A stretch of 64,000 bases of DNA. It comes from Lewinellaceae bacterium. Its GTDB lineage: Bacteria; Bacteroidota; Bacteroidia; Chitinophagales; Saprospiraceae. A program made the translations under genes and the position numbers. The stretch is taken from the NCBI GenBank assembly GCA_020636255.1, contig JACJYE010000011.1, forward strand, positions 1-64,000. Direction: 5' to 3'. The notes beneath the pieces are model-generated. The model did not search any database. It was not told the origin of the DNA and saw only the letters and a list, made by a program, of their open reading frames with translations. Positions 25,657 to 33,879 of this stretch are shown one piece after another; position 1 is the first letter of the stretch, and every line of letters begins with the position of its first letter.

Positions 25657-26898
25657 ATGGATAATACAATAGCGCAGTGGAAGGCAGGGCTGAAGCCTGG
25701 CCTCCTTTCAGGGCTTATGGCCGTGGCCTTTCTCTCGATGCCGGCAGTGCAATGGGCGCAGGCCGTTACGCTCACCTTGGGCCAGGCGCTCCAGGTGGCG
25801 GAGCGGAACTATCCTTTATTGAAGCGCGACCTGAAATTCATCGAGCAACAGCAGGCGCTGATCGGGTCGGCGGCGAGCCGGCCCCTGACGGGCATTTATA
25901 TCTCCGGCGATGAGGCCGATATTCAATCCACCAAAGGCATCTACGCGATCGCGCTGGCCCAGAATTTCAACTGGCCGGGTTCCAAAGGCCGGCAGGAGCA
26001 ATACCTGAAGCAGGCAGCCCAGTTGGGCAATGCCCGGCTGGAGCTGGACCAGCAGGAACTGAGACGGCAGGTGTCTGTTGCCTACTATGAGATACTCTAC
26101 GCCCGCGAGCAACAGGAAATAGCCCGACAACAACTGGAGTTGTATACGGAGTTGGTGGAGCTGGCGCAATTGCGCTTCGACCTGGGCGAAACGGGTAAAA
26201 TCCCTGTACTGTCGGCCCTGGGCAAACAGAAAGAGGCGGCCTTGAAACAGCAACAGGCCAACCAGGATGCAGAAGTCGTCCTGGCCATTTTTAACAACTG
26301 GATGTATTCCGATACCCTTTACGATGTGGCGGAACGCCGCCTGCCGGCACCCACCGGTTTTTCCAACTGGTACGTCAATGGCGGGCACCCCCTGTTGTTG
26401 TATCAGCAGCAGCAGGCAAGAGTGGCAGAAGCGCGCATTCCCGTTGAGCAGGCCCGGCTTTTGCCGCAGATCCGCACTGGCGCTCAATTGCAAATGGTGG
26501 ATGGCGATTCGCCTTTTTACGGTTACCAACTGGGGCTGAACGTACCCCTGGGGCAGAAGGCCATCAAAGCCCGTATCGAAGCGGCTCAGGTAGAAGTGGA
26601 TATCCGCCAGAGTGAACTGGACGCAGTGCGCAGGGGCCTGGAAAATGAACGCCGCCGCCTCATCACCAGCCTGCAGCGCGAACAGTCAACCCTCGAATAC
26701 CTCAACAAGGAAATGTTACCTCTGGCCAATGAACAGATCGAAGCCTCCAGAAGGGCCTATTCACAGGGTGCTATCGAGTACCAGGATTACCTGACGATAC
26801 TGGAACAGGCCATGGGGAGCCGCGAGCAGTACATTGAAGCGCTCCACAGGTACCACCTGCTGAAGCTCAGCCTGGAACTTCTGAGCGGTAGAAGGTAA
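25657..26898 (+). CDS. TolC/CzcC-family outer-membrane efflux protein
   Basis: A 413-residue protein with an N-terminal signal segment ending near 'VQWAQAVTLTLGQALQVAERNYP', the typical TolC opening, and two long coiled-coil helical repeats ('RRQVSVAYYEILYAREQQEI', 'LINKEMLPLANEQIEASRRAY'-like). It would form the outer-membrane exit duct of an RND or ABC efflux pump. No membrane-fusion or pump gene is adjacent, so it is an orphan here. A seven-codon frame (MKSKEHG, from 25641) ends across the start codon and could couple translation. Confidence 0.85.
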   Translation: MDNTIAQWKAGLKPGLLSGLMAVAFLSMPAVQWAQAVTLTLGQALQVAERNYPLLKRDLKFIEQQQALIGSAASRPLTGIYISGDEADIQSTKGIYAIALAQNFNWPGSKGRQEQYLKQAAQLGNARLELDQQELRRQVSVAYYEILYAREQQEIARQQLELYTELVELAQLRFDLGETGKIPVLSALGKQKEAALKQQQANQDAEVVLAIFNNWMYSDTLYDVAERRLPAPTGFSNWYVNGGHPLLLYQQQQARVAEARIPVEQARLLPQIRTGAQLQMVDGDSPFYGYQLGLNVPLGQKAIKARIEAAQVEVDIRQSELDAVRRGLENERRRLITSLQREQSTLEYLNKEMLPLANEQIEASRRAYSQGAIEYQDYLTILEQAMGSREQYIEALHRYHLLKLSLELLSGRR

Positions 26899-26968
26899 TA
26901 GGATAGAATAATTCTCTAACTTAGCATCCTTGTTGCCGGAACGCGGCCCTCTGGCCCGCGAAAGAGGA

Positions 26969-26985
26969 ATGAATACTATATTCAT
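26969..26985. promoter_or_regulatory. 17-bp palindrome ATGAATA-CTA-TATTCAT
   Basis: A perfect 7-bp inverted repeat with a 3-base centre, 70 bases upstream of the haem-binding protein/VIT1 pair. It could be an operator for a metal-responsive dimer; it does not match the classical Fur or DtxR consensus. Confidence 0.35.
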
Positions 26986-27054
26986 GGAGCGATGCCCGCG
27001 TATCAGCCCATGTAGCAAAGGAGTGCTAGATTGTTACTAAAAAACGTTCATAAC

Positions 27055-27597
27055 ATGTCTAAGATCACGAAGCGTTTTCTTCTGGGCCTGCTGGCCGTGC
27101 TGGTTATCATTCAGTTTTTCCGCATCGATAAAACGAACCCGCCAGTTGATGCGAGCCAGGAATTCATAGCTCTGGTAGCCCCGCCCGCCGATGTGTCGAA
27201 AATACTGAAAGATGCCTGTTACGACTGCCATTCTCACGAGACGGCCTTTCCATGGTATACCAATGTGGCGCCCGTTTCCTGGTGGATCGCCAACCATATC
27301 GAGGAAGGGCGGCGCCACCTGAACTTTTCGGTATGGGGCACCTATGCACCGAAGAAGCAGGCGCACAAGGCCGAAGAATGTGCCGAAGAAGTGAAGAAAG
27401 GCGAGATGCCGCTGTCCACTTACACGCCCATGCACCCCGAAGCACGGCTCACCAACGAACAGCGCACCCGGCTGGCCGAGTGGTTTATGGCCTTGTCGAC
27501 ATCGCAGGATATCTCCGGCCGGGTAAGGGAAAGCGCTTCTGATGCTTTACCGGAAGTGGAAGGCGAAGCAGCCGAACACGAACACGAACATGAATAA
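27055..27597 (+). CDS. Haem-binding domain protein (single CxxCH)
   Basis: A 180-residue membrane-anchored protein. A single N-terminal helix (about 8-23) is followed by the haem motif C55-Y-D-C58-H59 ('DACYDCHSHET') and 'APVSWWIANHIEEGR', matching the Bacteroidetes haem_bd family. It should face the periplasm. The C-terminus ends in a His/Glu-rich tail (EHEHEHE) that may bind metal. The TAA overlaps the ATG of the VIT1-like gene, so both are made together. Confidence 0.85.
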   Translation: MSKITKRFLLGLLAVLVIIQFFRIDKTNPPVDASQEFIALVAPPADVSKILKDACYDCHSHETAFPWYTNVAPVSWWIANHIEEGRRHLNFSVWGTYAPKKQAHKAEECAEEVKKGEMPLSTYTPMHPEARLTNEQRTRLAEWFMALSTSQDISGRVRESASDALPEVEGEAAEHEHEHE

Positions 27598-28328
27598 TGG
27601 ACCACAAAGAAGCCAGATTACACGGCGACACTTCTTTTTTGAGCCGTTACCAGGCCCATCTCGGTGAGTTCGTCTACGGCGGTATCGACGGCAGCGTTAC
27701 CACCTTTGCCGTTGTAGCCGGCGCTGTCGGCGCCAGCCTCGATAGTTCTGTTATCCTGATACTGGGGTTCGCCAACCTGCTGGCCGACGGCTTTTCTATG
27801 TCCGTCGGCGCTTACCTGTCGGCCAAGTCCCAGCACGACAATTTTGAAAAGCACCGCCGTATAGAATACTGGGAGGTGGACAACATCCCGGAGACGGAGC
27901 GCGAAGAAATACGGGAAATATACCGGAATAAGGGCTTCAAAGGGGAGCTCCTGGAACAGGTCGTGGACGTGATCACCGCCGACCGGGACCGCTGGGTGGA
28001 TGTGATGATGAAAGAAGAACTGGCTATGATCAAAGAGGAGCAGTCGCCGCTCATGATCGGAGCGGTTACTTATCTGGCCTTTCTCGTGGTGGGCTTTGTT
28101 CCTTTGTCGTTATACCTATGGGATTTCGCGTTCGGCTTTGGCGGCGACCCCTTTGTGGCCACCTGCCTGTTCACGGCCCTGGCGTTTATCGCCATAGGCT
28201 GGCTGAAGGCCTACGTTACCAAGACGCCCCATTGGAAAGCGATCCTGGAAACACTGGTACTGGGCCTCATCGCTGCCGGCGTCGCCTACCTGGTCGGCGA
28301 TGTGCTGGAGCGGATCATCGTGGGGTAG
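27597..28328 (+). CDS. VIT1/CCC1-family iron/manganese transporter
   Basis: A 243-residue membrane protein of the CCC1/VIT1 family: five hydrophobic helices, with 'GEFVYGGIDGSVTTFAVVAG' in helix 1, 'GFANLLADGFSMSVGAYLS' in helix 2, and a cytoplasmic metal-binding loop rich in Glu ('IPETEREEIREIY', 'MKEELAMIKEEQSP'). Family members export Fe(II) or Mn(II) from the cytosol. Coupling to the haem-binding protein by a 1-base overlap suggests a joint iron function. Confidence 0.9.
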   Translation: MDHKEARLHGDTSFLSRYQAHLGEFVYGGIDGSVTTFAVVAGAVGASLDSSVILILGFANLLADGFSMSVGAYLSAKSQHDNFEKHRRIEYWEVDNIPETEREEIREIYRNKGFKGELLEQVVDVITADRDRWVDVMMKEELAMIKEEQSPLMIGAVTYLAFLVVGFVPLSLYLWDFAFGFGGDPFVATCLFTALAFIAIGWLKAYVTKTPHWKAILETLVLGLIAAGVAYLVGDVLERIIVG

Positions 28329-28338
28329 CGGGGCCGGG

Positions 28339-28349
28339 AAACAAGCTCT
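28339..28349 (-). repeat. Partial copy of the dispersed repeat (AAACAAGCTCT)
   Basis: Eleven bases of the complement of the 18-mer, without the GGCCTCC end, in the spacer between the VIT1-like gene and aceK. Shorter remnants (ACAAGCTCT at 20667, AACAAGCTCT at 61020) occur elsewhere. Confidence 0.45.
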
Positions 28350-28400
28350 TAGCGGGAACCTTCATATTTTCTGGAACGCACCGGATATATCAGCTAAAAG

Positions 28401-30146
28401 ATGTTCGAAAAACTCCTGCCATACGATGCTGCGCACTTCATATTGAGCGCCTACGTGAAGTACTACCACCAGTACAAGCGCATCACCAAACGCGCGCCTA
28501 TCCGGTTTGAGCACCGCGACTGGCATGGCGTGCAGGCCGATGCCCGGGAGCGGCTGACGTTGTACCGCGACCAGGTGGGCGCAACCACGGAAAAGGTGCG
28601 GGCCATATTGGGCGATAAGGCCCACGACCGCCATACCTGGAAGCGTATCAAGGAGATGTACCTGGAGGAGATCATGAACTTCAATACCCGCAACATTGCG
28701 GAGACCTTTTATAATTCCGTCTTCCGGCATGCCCATAAAGGGCTGAGTGTGGATGAAGAACTGATGTTCGTACACGCCACGGGGTCGTATCGGGAGTTTC
28801 GTTCCACCATCCCTATTTTTCAGACCTTCTTTCTCGTCCAGCCCCTGGAGAGCGTCGTCCGGCAGCTCCTTTCTTTTTATGCCTTCGACGCACCCTGGGA
28901 AGACCAGGAGCGGGATATACAGTACATTGCGGAGGCGCTCAACCAGAAGCTGCTGCCCAGCGGGCACCTGCCCCGCAACTCGCGGCTCGAAATGCTCAAG
29001 TCCATCTTTTTCCGCAACAAGGGCGCCTATATCGTAGGCAGGCTGTATATCGAAGAACGCGTTTACCCTTTCATATTGCCGCTCCTGCACGAAGAGCAAG
29101 GCATTTACGTGGATGCCCTGCTGCTGGAATACAACGATGTGAGCTCCATATTCAGCTACAACCGCTCCTATTTTCTGGTAGACGTGGACATCGTCAGCGA
29201 GATGGTCGATTTTTTAAATTCTATATTGCCCAGCAAAAACCTCGGGGAGCTGTACAACTGCATCGGCTTTGAAAAGCATGGTAAAACAGTGCTCTACCGG
29301 GACTTCCTTCGGCATATAGGCCGGTCGCTCGACGATTTCGTCATCGCTCCCGGCATCAAGGGCATGGTCATGCTGGTGTTTACGCTGCCTTCCTACAACA
29401 TGGTCTTTAAGGTGATCAAGGACCATTTCCCCGCGCCGAAAAAGGTGACGGAGCAGGAGGTCAAGAACAAGTACGAGCTCGTTTTTTTCCACGACCGGGT
29501 GGGGCGCATGGCCGATAGCCACATGTTCGAGAACTTCGTCCTGCCCCGTAACCGCTTTTCCCGGGAGCTGGTCGACGAGCTGATCAAGGAATGCCCTTCC
29601 AAGGTTGTTATCACCGACAATGTTGTGGAGATCAAACACCTGTATATTGAGAAAAAAATGATACCGTTGAACCTCTACCTTGAAAAGGCGGCCCCGGAAG
29701 AGGCCGAGGAGGTGATCAACGAATACGGCAAGGCTATTAAACAACTGGCGGCCGTGAACATCTTCCCCGGCGATATGCTGCTGAAGAATTTTGGCGTCAC
29801 CCGCCTCAAGCGCGTCGTTTTCTACGATTATGACGAGATCGGCTTTCTGACCGACTACAACTTCCGCCGCATTCCCGAGCCTCGGGACTATGACGAAGAG
29901 CTTTCCTCCGAACCGTTCTACTCTGTCGGCCCCGACGATGTCTTTCCGGAGGAGTTCCCCCGTTTCCTCATCGGCCGGCAGGATATCCGGGATATCTTTT
30001 ACCGCCTGCACAAGGACCTCTACGATGTCAAATTCTGGCGCGATGTGCAGGAGCGCTTGCGCAAAGGCGAGATCTTTGACGTTTTCCCCTACCGGCAGCG
30101 GTTGCGCTTTAAGAAGCGTTTCGGCAGGAAAAAAAGCCCTCAGTAA
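28401..30146 (+). CDS. aceK: Isocitrate dehydrogenase kinase/phosphatase
   Basis: A 581-residue protein, close to the 578 of E. coli AceK. It shows the family-specific run 'VVFYDYDEIGFLTDYNFRRIP', 'YDEELSSEPFYSVGPDDVFPEEF', and a regulatory N-terminal half. It phosphorylates and dephosphorylates isocitrate dehydrogenase in the cytosol to divert carbon to the glyoxylate shunt. The usual partners aceB and aceA are not adjacent; it is a single gene with its own terminator. AceK is mostly a proteobacterial enzyme, so this copy is of interest. Confidence 0.93.
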   Translation: MFEKLLPYDAAHFILSAYVKYYHQYKRITKRAPIRFEHRDWHGVQADARERLTLYRDQVGATTEKVRAILGDKAHDRHTWKRIKEMYLEEIMNFNTRNIAETFYNSVFRHAHKGLSVDEELMFVHATGSYREFRSTIPIFQTFFLVQPLESVVRQLLSFYAFDAPWEDQERDIQYIAEALNQKLLPSGHLPRNSRLEMLKSIFFRNKGAYIVGRLYIEERVYPFILPLLHEEQGIYVDALLLEYNDVSSIFSYNRSYFLVDVDIVSEMVDFLNSILPSKNLGELYNCIGFEKHGKTVLYRDFLRHIGRSLDDFVIAPGIKGMVMLVFTLPSYNMVFKVIKDHFPAPKKVTEQEVKNKYELVFFHDRVGRMADSHMFENFVLPRNRFSRELVDELIKECPSKVVITDNVVEIKHLYIEKKMIPLNLYLEKAAPEEAEEVINEYGKAIKQLAAVNIFPGDMLLKNFGVTRLKRVVFYDYDEIGFLTDYNFRRIPEPRDYDEELSSEPFYSVGPDDVFPEEFPRFLIGRQDIRDIFYRLHKDLYDVKFWRDVQERLRKGEIFDVFPYRQRLRFKKRFGRKKSPQ

Positions 30147-30189
30147 GGCAGCATAACCTTTGATTGGCCTGCCTTTTTTGAATTTCTGT
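30145..30189 (+). terminator. Rho-independent terminator after aceK
   Basis: AAGGCAG (30145-30151) pairs with CTGCCTT (30179-30185) and runs into six T. It begins within the aceK stop codon. Confidence 0.65.
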
Positions 30190-30272
30190 TAAGGCTGCCT
30201 GGCCGCGAAATTTGGCAAGGGTAATTCCGTTGGGAAAGAGTAAGCTCTTAGGTGATCCCAATCATATCCGGC

Positions 30273-30887
30273 ATGCCCATATTGCGTTACCTCTCGTGTT
30301 GTTTGATGCTCTTCACCTGCGCAGGTAATTTATCAGCACAGGCCAGTTTTGGCCTGAAAGCAGGGCCCAATATTTCCCACTTTCGCATGACGCGGATACC
30401 GAGCCACTACGGCGATATCAACGTCAGCCAGATCTATGGTTTTCAGGCCGGGCTAGTGCTGGAGCAGCCTATCAACCGGCATCTGGCGCTGAATGCAGAG
30501 CTGCTGTTCGCCCAGAAAGGCGGCCGCTGGGCCCTGGCGGGGGTGAGTGATCCCGGTACCGAAGCGGAATCGTCGAGGCTGCAATACCTCAACCTGCCCG
30601 TTTTCCTGCGCCTGATCCCCATCGAGCGCTGGTCGTTCGACCTGGGCCTGGAGGGCGGCTACCTGCTCATCAGCCCCGATGAGTCGCGCTTTATGGAACG
30701 GGCGGATTTCAGCTGGCTGGCCGGCGCTACTTTCCACATCTCTGACAGCATGCACGCCAGCCTGCACTATCTGGTAGGCCAGGTGCGGGTAGGGGAGGGC
30801 AGCTTCCGCGATGAGGAGACGGGCATCCTGGGGGTGTATTATTTTAGGACGCGCTCGCTGCAGCTGGGGGTGTCGTGGTTTTGGTGA
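30273..30887 (+). CDS. PorT-like outer-membrane beta-barrel protein
   Basis: A 204-residue exported protein: signal peptide 'MPILRYLSCCLMLFTCAGNLSAQ', then 'ASFGLKAGPNISHF' and 'GFQAGLVLEQPINRHLALNAE', typical of small 8-stranded Bacteroidetes barrels of the PorT/OmpW-like outer-membrane class. It ends 'LQLGVSWFW' with a terminal aromatic residue. Function unknown. ATG 30273 is chosen over an upstream GTG because it gives a normal signal peptide. Confidence 0.75.
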   Translation: MPILRYLSCCLMLFTCAGNLSAQASFGLKAGPNISHFRMTRIPSHYGDINVSQIYGFQAGLVLEQPINRHLALNAELLFAQKGGRWALAGVSDPGTEAESSRLQYLNLPVFLRLIPIERWSFDLGLEGGYLLISPDESRFMERADFSWLAGATFHISDSMHASLHYLVGQVRVGEGSFRDEETGILGVYYFRTRSLQLGVSWFW

Positions 30888-30945
30888 GATGGTGGCGGCA
30901 GGGAGAGGAAATTGGCAGCAAAGCCAGGAGCGCCATACATTCCTT

Positions 30946-32703
30946 TTATCTTACTGAATTATTCCCCCGATACAACCTCGCCTCCCACGGCCTCAGTTCC
31001 AGGGATGCGGCGCCCGGCTTTCCGCTTTCCGCTTCCAGGTTGGATAAGACAAGCTCGTAGTTTTCGTAGGCCGGGCCGGGCTCGAAGGTTGTACGGTTGT
31101 CCGACATGTTCAGGATCACCAGGTAGGTGGCCTTCGTGCCGGTTCGGGTGTAAGCGAAAACCTGGGGGTTGTCGGGCGCGATGTCGAAGTAATCGCCGTA
31201 GATCAGGTCCTCGTTCCCTTTGCGGATCTCCAGCAGTTGGCGGTAGAAGTGAAAGATTGAGTTAGGGCCTGCCAATTCGTTCTTCGCGTTGACTTCCCGG
31301 TAGTTCGGGTTGACGGCCAGCCAGCTTTTATCACCGGATGTGAAGCCGGCCTGGTTGTCGTCAGACCATTGCATGGGCGTGCGGGCGTGGTCGCGCGATG
31401 ATTTGTTGAGTTCGCGGAGGTAGGCTTCTTCGCTGACGCCGCTGGCCAGTATTTGAGCGTAATTGCCCCTGATCTCTACATCGTCAAACTCATCGAACGA
31501 GTGGAACGGGTAGTTTGTCATGCCGATCTCTTCGCCCTGGTAGAGGAAAGGCGTGCCCCGTTGCGTGAGGATCAGCATGGCCAGCAATTTAGCTGAAGGC
31601 ACCCGGTATTCAGCATCGTTGCCGAACTTGCTGACGCTCCTCGGGTTGTCGTGGTTGTTTAGAAAAACGGCCGGCCAGTGGAAGTTGTCCAGCGCGCTCT
31701 GCATGGTGAACAGGCCTTTCAATTCCTTCAGTGCCCAGTCGTGCTGCAGCCAGCCTTCCCGGCCGATGCGAGCGACGTCGAACAGAAAGACGAGGTTGAT
31801 CTCATTCCGCCTTTCGTCCGTCAGCCTTTGGGTCAGTTCAGGGCTTACGCCGAAGGCTTCGCCGACGGTCATGACATCGTATTTGGACAGCACTTCCGCA
31901 TTCATTTCCTGGATGAACTCGTGGAGCCGGGGGCCGGAGGCGTACAATTGCTCCGGGTGTTTCAGCATTTCCGCATCCATATCCGGGAAGTCCAGATGTT
32001 TTGAGATCAGGGGGATGACGTCCATCCGGAAGCCGTCGGCCCCTTTGTCCAGCCAGAATTTCATCAGGCCGTACACTTCCGCTCTGACTTTGGGGTTCTC
32101 CCAGTTCAGGTCCGGTTGTTTTTTGGCAAAATAGTGGAGGTAGTACTCTCCGTCGGGCCCTGCTTTTTCCCAGGCAGAGCCGCCGAAGAAGGAAGGCCAG
32201 TTGTTCGGCGGGCCGCCGTTCTTTCCAGGGCGCCAGATGTAGTAGTCCCGGTAGGGGTTGTCTTTGGAAGACATGCTCTGCTGGAACCATTCGTGTTCAT
32301 CGCTCGTATGGTTGACGACCAGGTCGATGATCAGCTTGATGCCCCTTTCGTGGAGGCCGTTTAACATCTGGCCGAAATCCTCCATGGTGCCAAACTCTTT
32401 CATGACCTTGCGGTAGTCGCGTATGTCATAACCGTTATCGGCATTGGGCGAGTCGAAGTGCGGGCTCAGCCAGACGATATCTATCCCCAGGGTGTCGAGG
32501 TAATCCAGTTTGGAAATAATGCCCTGCAGGTCCCCGATGCCGTCACCATCGGAGTCTTTAAAGGAGCGGGGGTAGATCTGATAGACGGCCTGTTCTTTCC
32601 ACCAGGTTTTATTTATGGGGTTACACGCTTCTTCAGTTGTGTTTTTTTCCGTGCAATTTGCCATAAGCAGGGAGATGCTTAGTAAGAGGTAGCAATGTTT
32701 CAT
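30946..32703 (-). CDS. GH13 alpha-glucosidase-type lipoprotein
   Basis: A 585-residue lipoprotein (lipobox LMANC) with a complete GH13 barrel: 'YPRSFKDSDGDGIGDLQGI', 'DLVVNHTSDEHEWF', nucleophile D228 in 'GFRMDVI', acid/base E282 in 'VGEAFG' and D352 in 'NNHDNPRS', then a C-terminal beta domain. The 'QPDLNWENPKVRAE' segment places it with oligo-1,6-glucosidases and alpha-glucosidases. Being lipid-anchored, it would hydrolyse alpha-gluco-oligosaccharides outside the inner membrane. No maltose transport genes are adjacent. Confidence 0.92.
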   Translation of the reverse strand: MKHCYLLLSISLLMANCTEKNTTEEACNPINKTWWKEQAVYQIYPRSFKDSDGDGIGDLQGIISKLDYLDTLGIDIVWLSPHFDSPNADNGYDIRDYRKVMKEFGTMEDFGQMLNGLHERGIKLIIDLVVNHTSDEHEWFQQSMSSKDNPYRDYYIWRPGKNGGPPNNWPSFFGGSAWEKAGPDGEYYLHYFAKKQPDLNWENPKVRAEVYGLMKFWLDKGADGFRMDVIPLISKHLDFPDMDAEMLKHPEQLYASGPRLHEFIQEMNAEVLSKYDVMTVGEAFGVSPELTQRLTDERRNEINLVFLFDVARIGREGWLQHDWALKELKGLFTMQSALDNFHWPAVFLNNHDNPRSVSKFGNDAEYRVPSAKLLAMLILTQRGTPFLYQGEEIGMTNYPFHSFDEFDDVEIRGNYAQILASGVSEEAYLRELNKSSRDHARTPMQWSDDNQAGFTSGDKSWLAVNPNYREVNAKNELAGPNSIFHFYRQLLEIRKGNEDLIYGDYFDIAPDNPQVFAYTRTGTKATYLVILNMSDNRTTFEPGPAYENYELVLSNLEAESGKPGAASLELRPWEARLYRGNNSVR

Positions 32704-32781
32704 GTTTGTTCATTTTGCCCGACGGCTTAGGCTAGCCCGGTAATTTACCAGAATGAGGAATAAGCTAAAGGGCTCTCAATA

Positions 32782-33879
32782 TTACTTAAGTTGAAGTAGT
32801 TCATAGAGCAAAACATTTGCTTTTCCGGTTGTTTTCAATTTGTAAAGACTAATAATCGAATCGGGTTCAGACACTAGCCAGGCAAATGAATTCCAGGCAA
32901 GAGACTTGAAAGTTTTTTGGAATGCCGGGCTTCCCCGGTCAAGATAGGCAGTAACAAATGCAATGTTTTCTTCAGCGAAACCAGGCTCTTGAGCCAATTT
33001 GCCGAGTTCCTTTTTTCTGAATTCATCGATGGGGCCATCCGTTGCAACTACCTCTACGAAAACGATTATTGGTATTTTTCGGCCTAGATCAACCAAGATA
33101 ATATCAGGAAGAATATTTTCGGACGAAATGGATATACCAATGCTACGGGCAAGGCCTTCATCTCTTTCTACAACTTTATTTCCACTTTCGCTTAACCAAA
33201 TCACCCCTGGTTTTGCCAGGAATTTTTTCGCAAAAACTTCAATCACGGCTTTTGATATAACAGAGCTTGGGCCAGGGCTTAATCGCCTCGTTTCCTGATT
33301 AGGGAATGTCACAAGGACTTTATCATCGGACGAAGCGATAGATCGTTGAACCAAACGAGTTCTTGCCAAGGCTTCGGGAGAAAGGTGTTGATTCTGCCAT
33401 TGCTTAATTGCATTTTCAAGCTCAACTCCAGTAAGATCTGGTGAGAATAATTTCGAAAATGCGGACTGAAGGGAATACCTAGGTTTTGAACTGGTAGTTG
33501 GAATTCCTTGCCTTACAATCACAGCGCCATACTCGATAAAGCCATACCTTAGTGTTTCATCTCTAATGGGTTCTCTTGTATCATGTGCAAACCATCTTCC
33601 AGGAATGGCTTCTCTTGAAGGGATTAACGAAGCTTCCGTCCACCTTTTTCTGCTTTGTACATCTGATATTGCGGCTTGTTCATCTGTCATCCTTGTGACC
33701 TGATTAGGGCGGATCCAATGGTTTTTCCCCTCAATAGCATCTGTATAGAGCATTACAAAAATGGTCTTCGCAGCAAGCTCTCTTATTAGATAATTCCTGT
33801 TTTGGATGCCCTCTGGAAAAACCAATTCGAGCCTTCCCTGAATTTCTCTGAAGTCAATTAGGGGTGGAATGCTTGACAT
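32782..33879 (-). CDS. BsuBI/PstI-type restriction endonuclease
   Basis: A 365-residue type II restriction enzyme. The C-terminal part has the BsuBI/PstI catalytic core 'LPDIILVDLGRKIPIIVFVEVVATDGPI', giving D, E and following residues of a PD-(D/E)XK-like site, and the N-terminal part is a helical specificity region. Family members cut CTGCAG, but the site here is not proven. It overlaps the 3' end of the methyltransferase gene by 26 bases. The gene pair is more AT-rich than the surrounding genes, suggesting lateral gain. Confidence 0.88.
   Translation of the reverse strand: MSSIPPLIDFREIQGRLELVFPEGIQNRNYLIRELAAKTIFVMLYTDAIEGKNHWIRPNQVTRMTDEQAAISDVQSRKRWTEASLIPSREAIPGRWFAHDTREPIRDETLRYGFIEYGAVIVRQGIPTTSSKPRYSLQSAFSKLFSPDLTGVELENAIKQWQNQHLSPEALARTRLVQRSIASSDDKVLVTFPNQETRRLSPGPSSVISKAVIEVFAKKFLAKPGVIWLSESGNKVVERDEGLARSIGISISSENILPDIILVDLGRKIPIIVFVEVVATDGPIDEFRKKELGKLAQEPGFAEENIAFVTAYLDRGSPAFQKTFKSLAWNSFAWLVSEPDSIISLYKLKTTGKANVLLYELLQLK

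Noticed and set aside
26969..27040. 23-codon frame (from ATG 26969) before the haem-binding protein gene
   Set aside because: It starts inside the palindrome and has no coding support; treated as non-coding leader.
22235..32703. Linking the six-hairpin glycosidase and the GH13 lipoprotein to the beta-glucan locus
   Set aside because: They lie 14-24 kb away, look alpha-glucan-directed, and share none of the TACATC promoter motifs that I could see.
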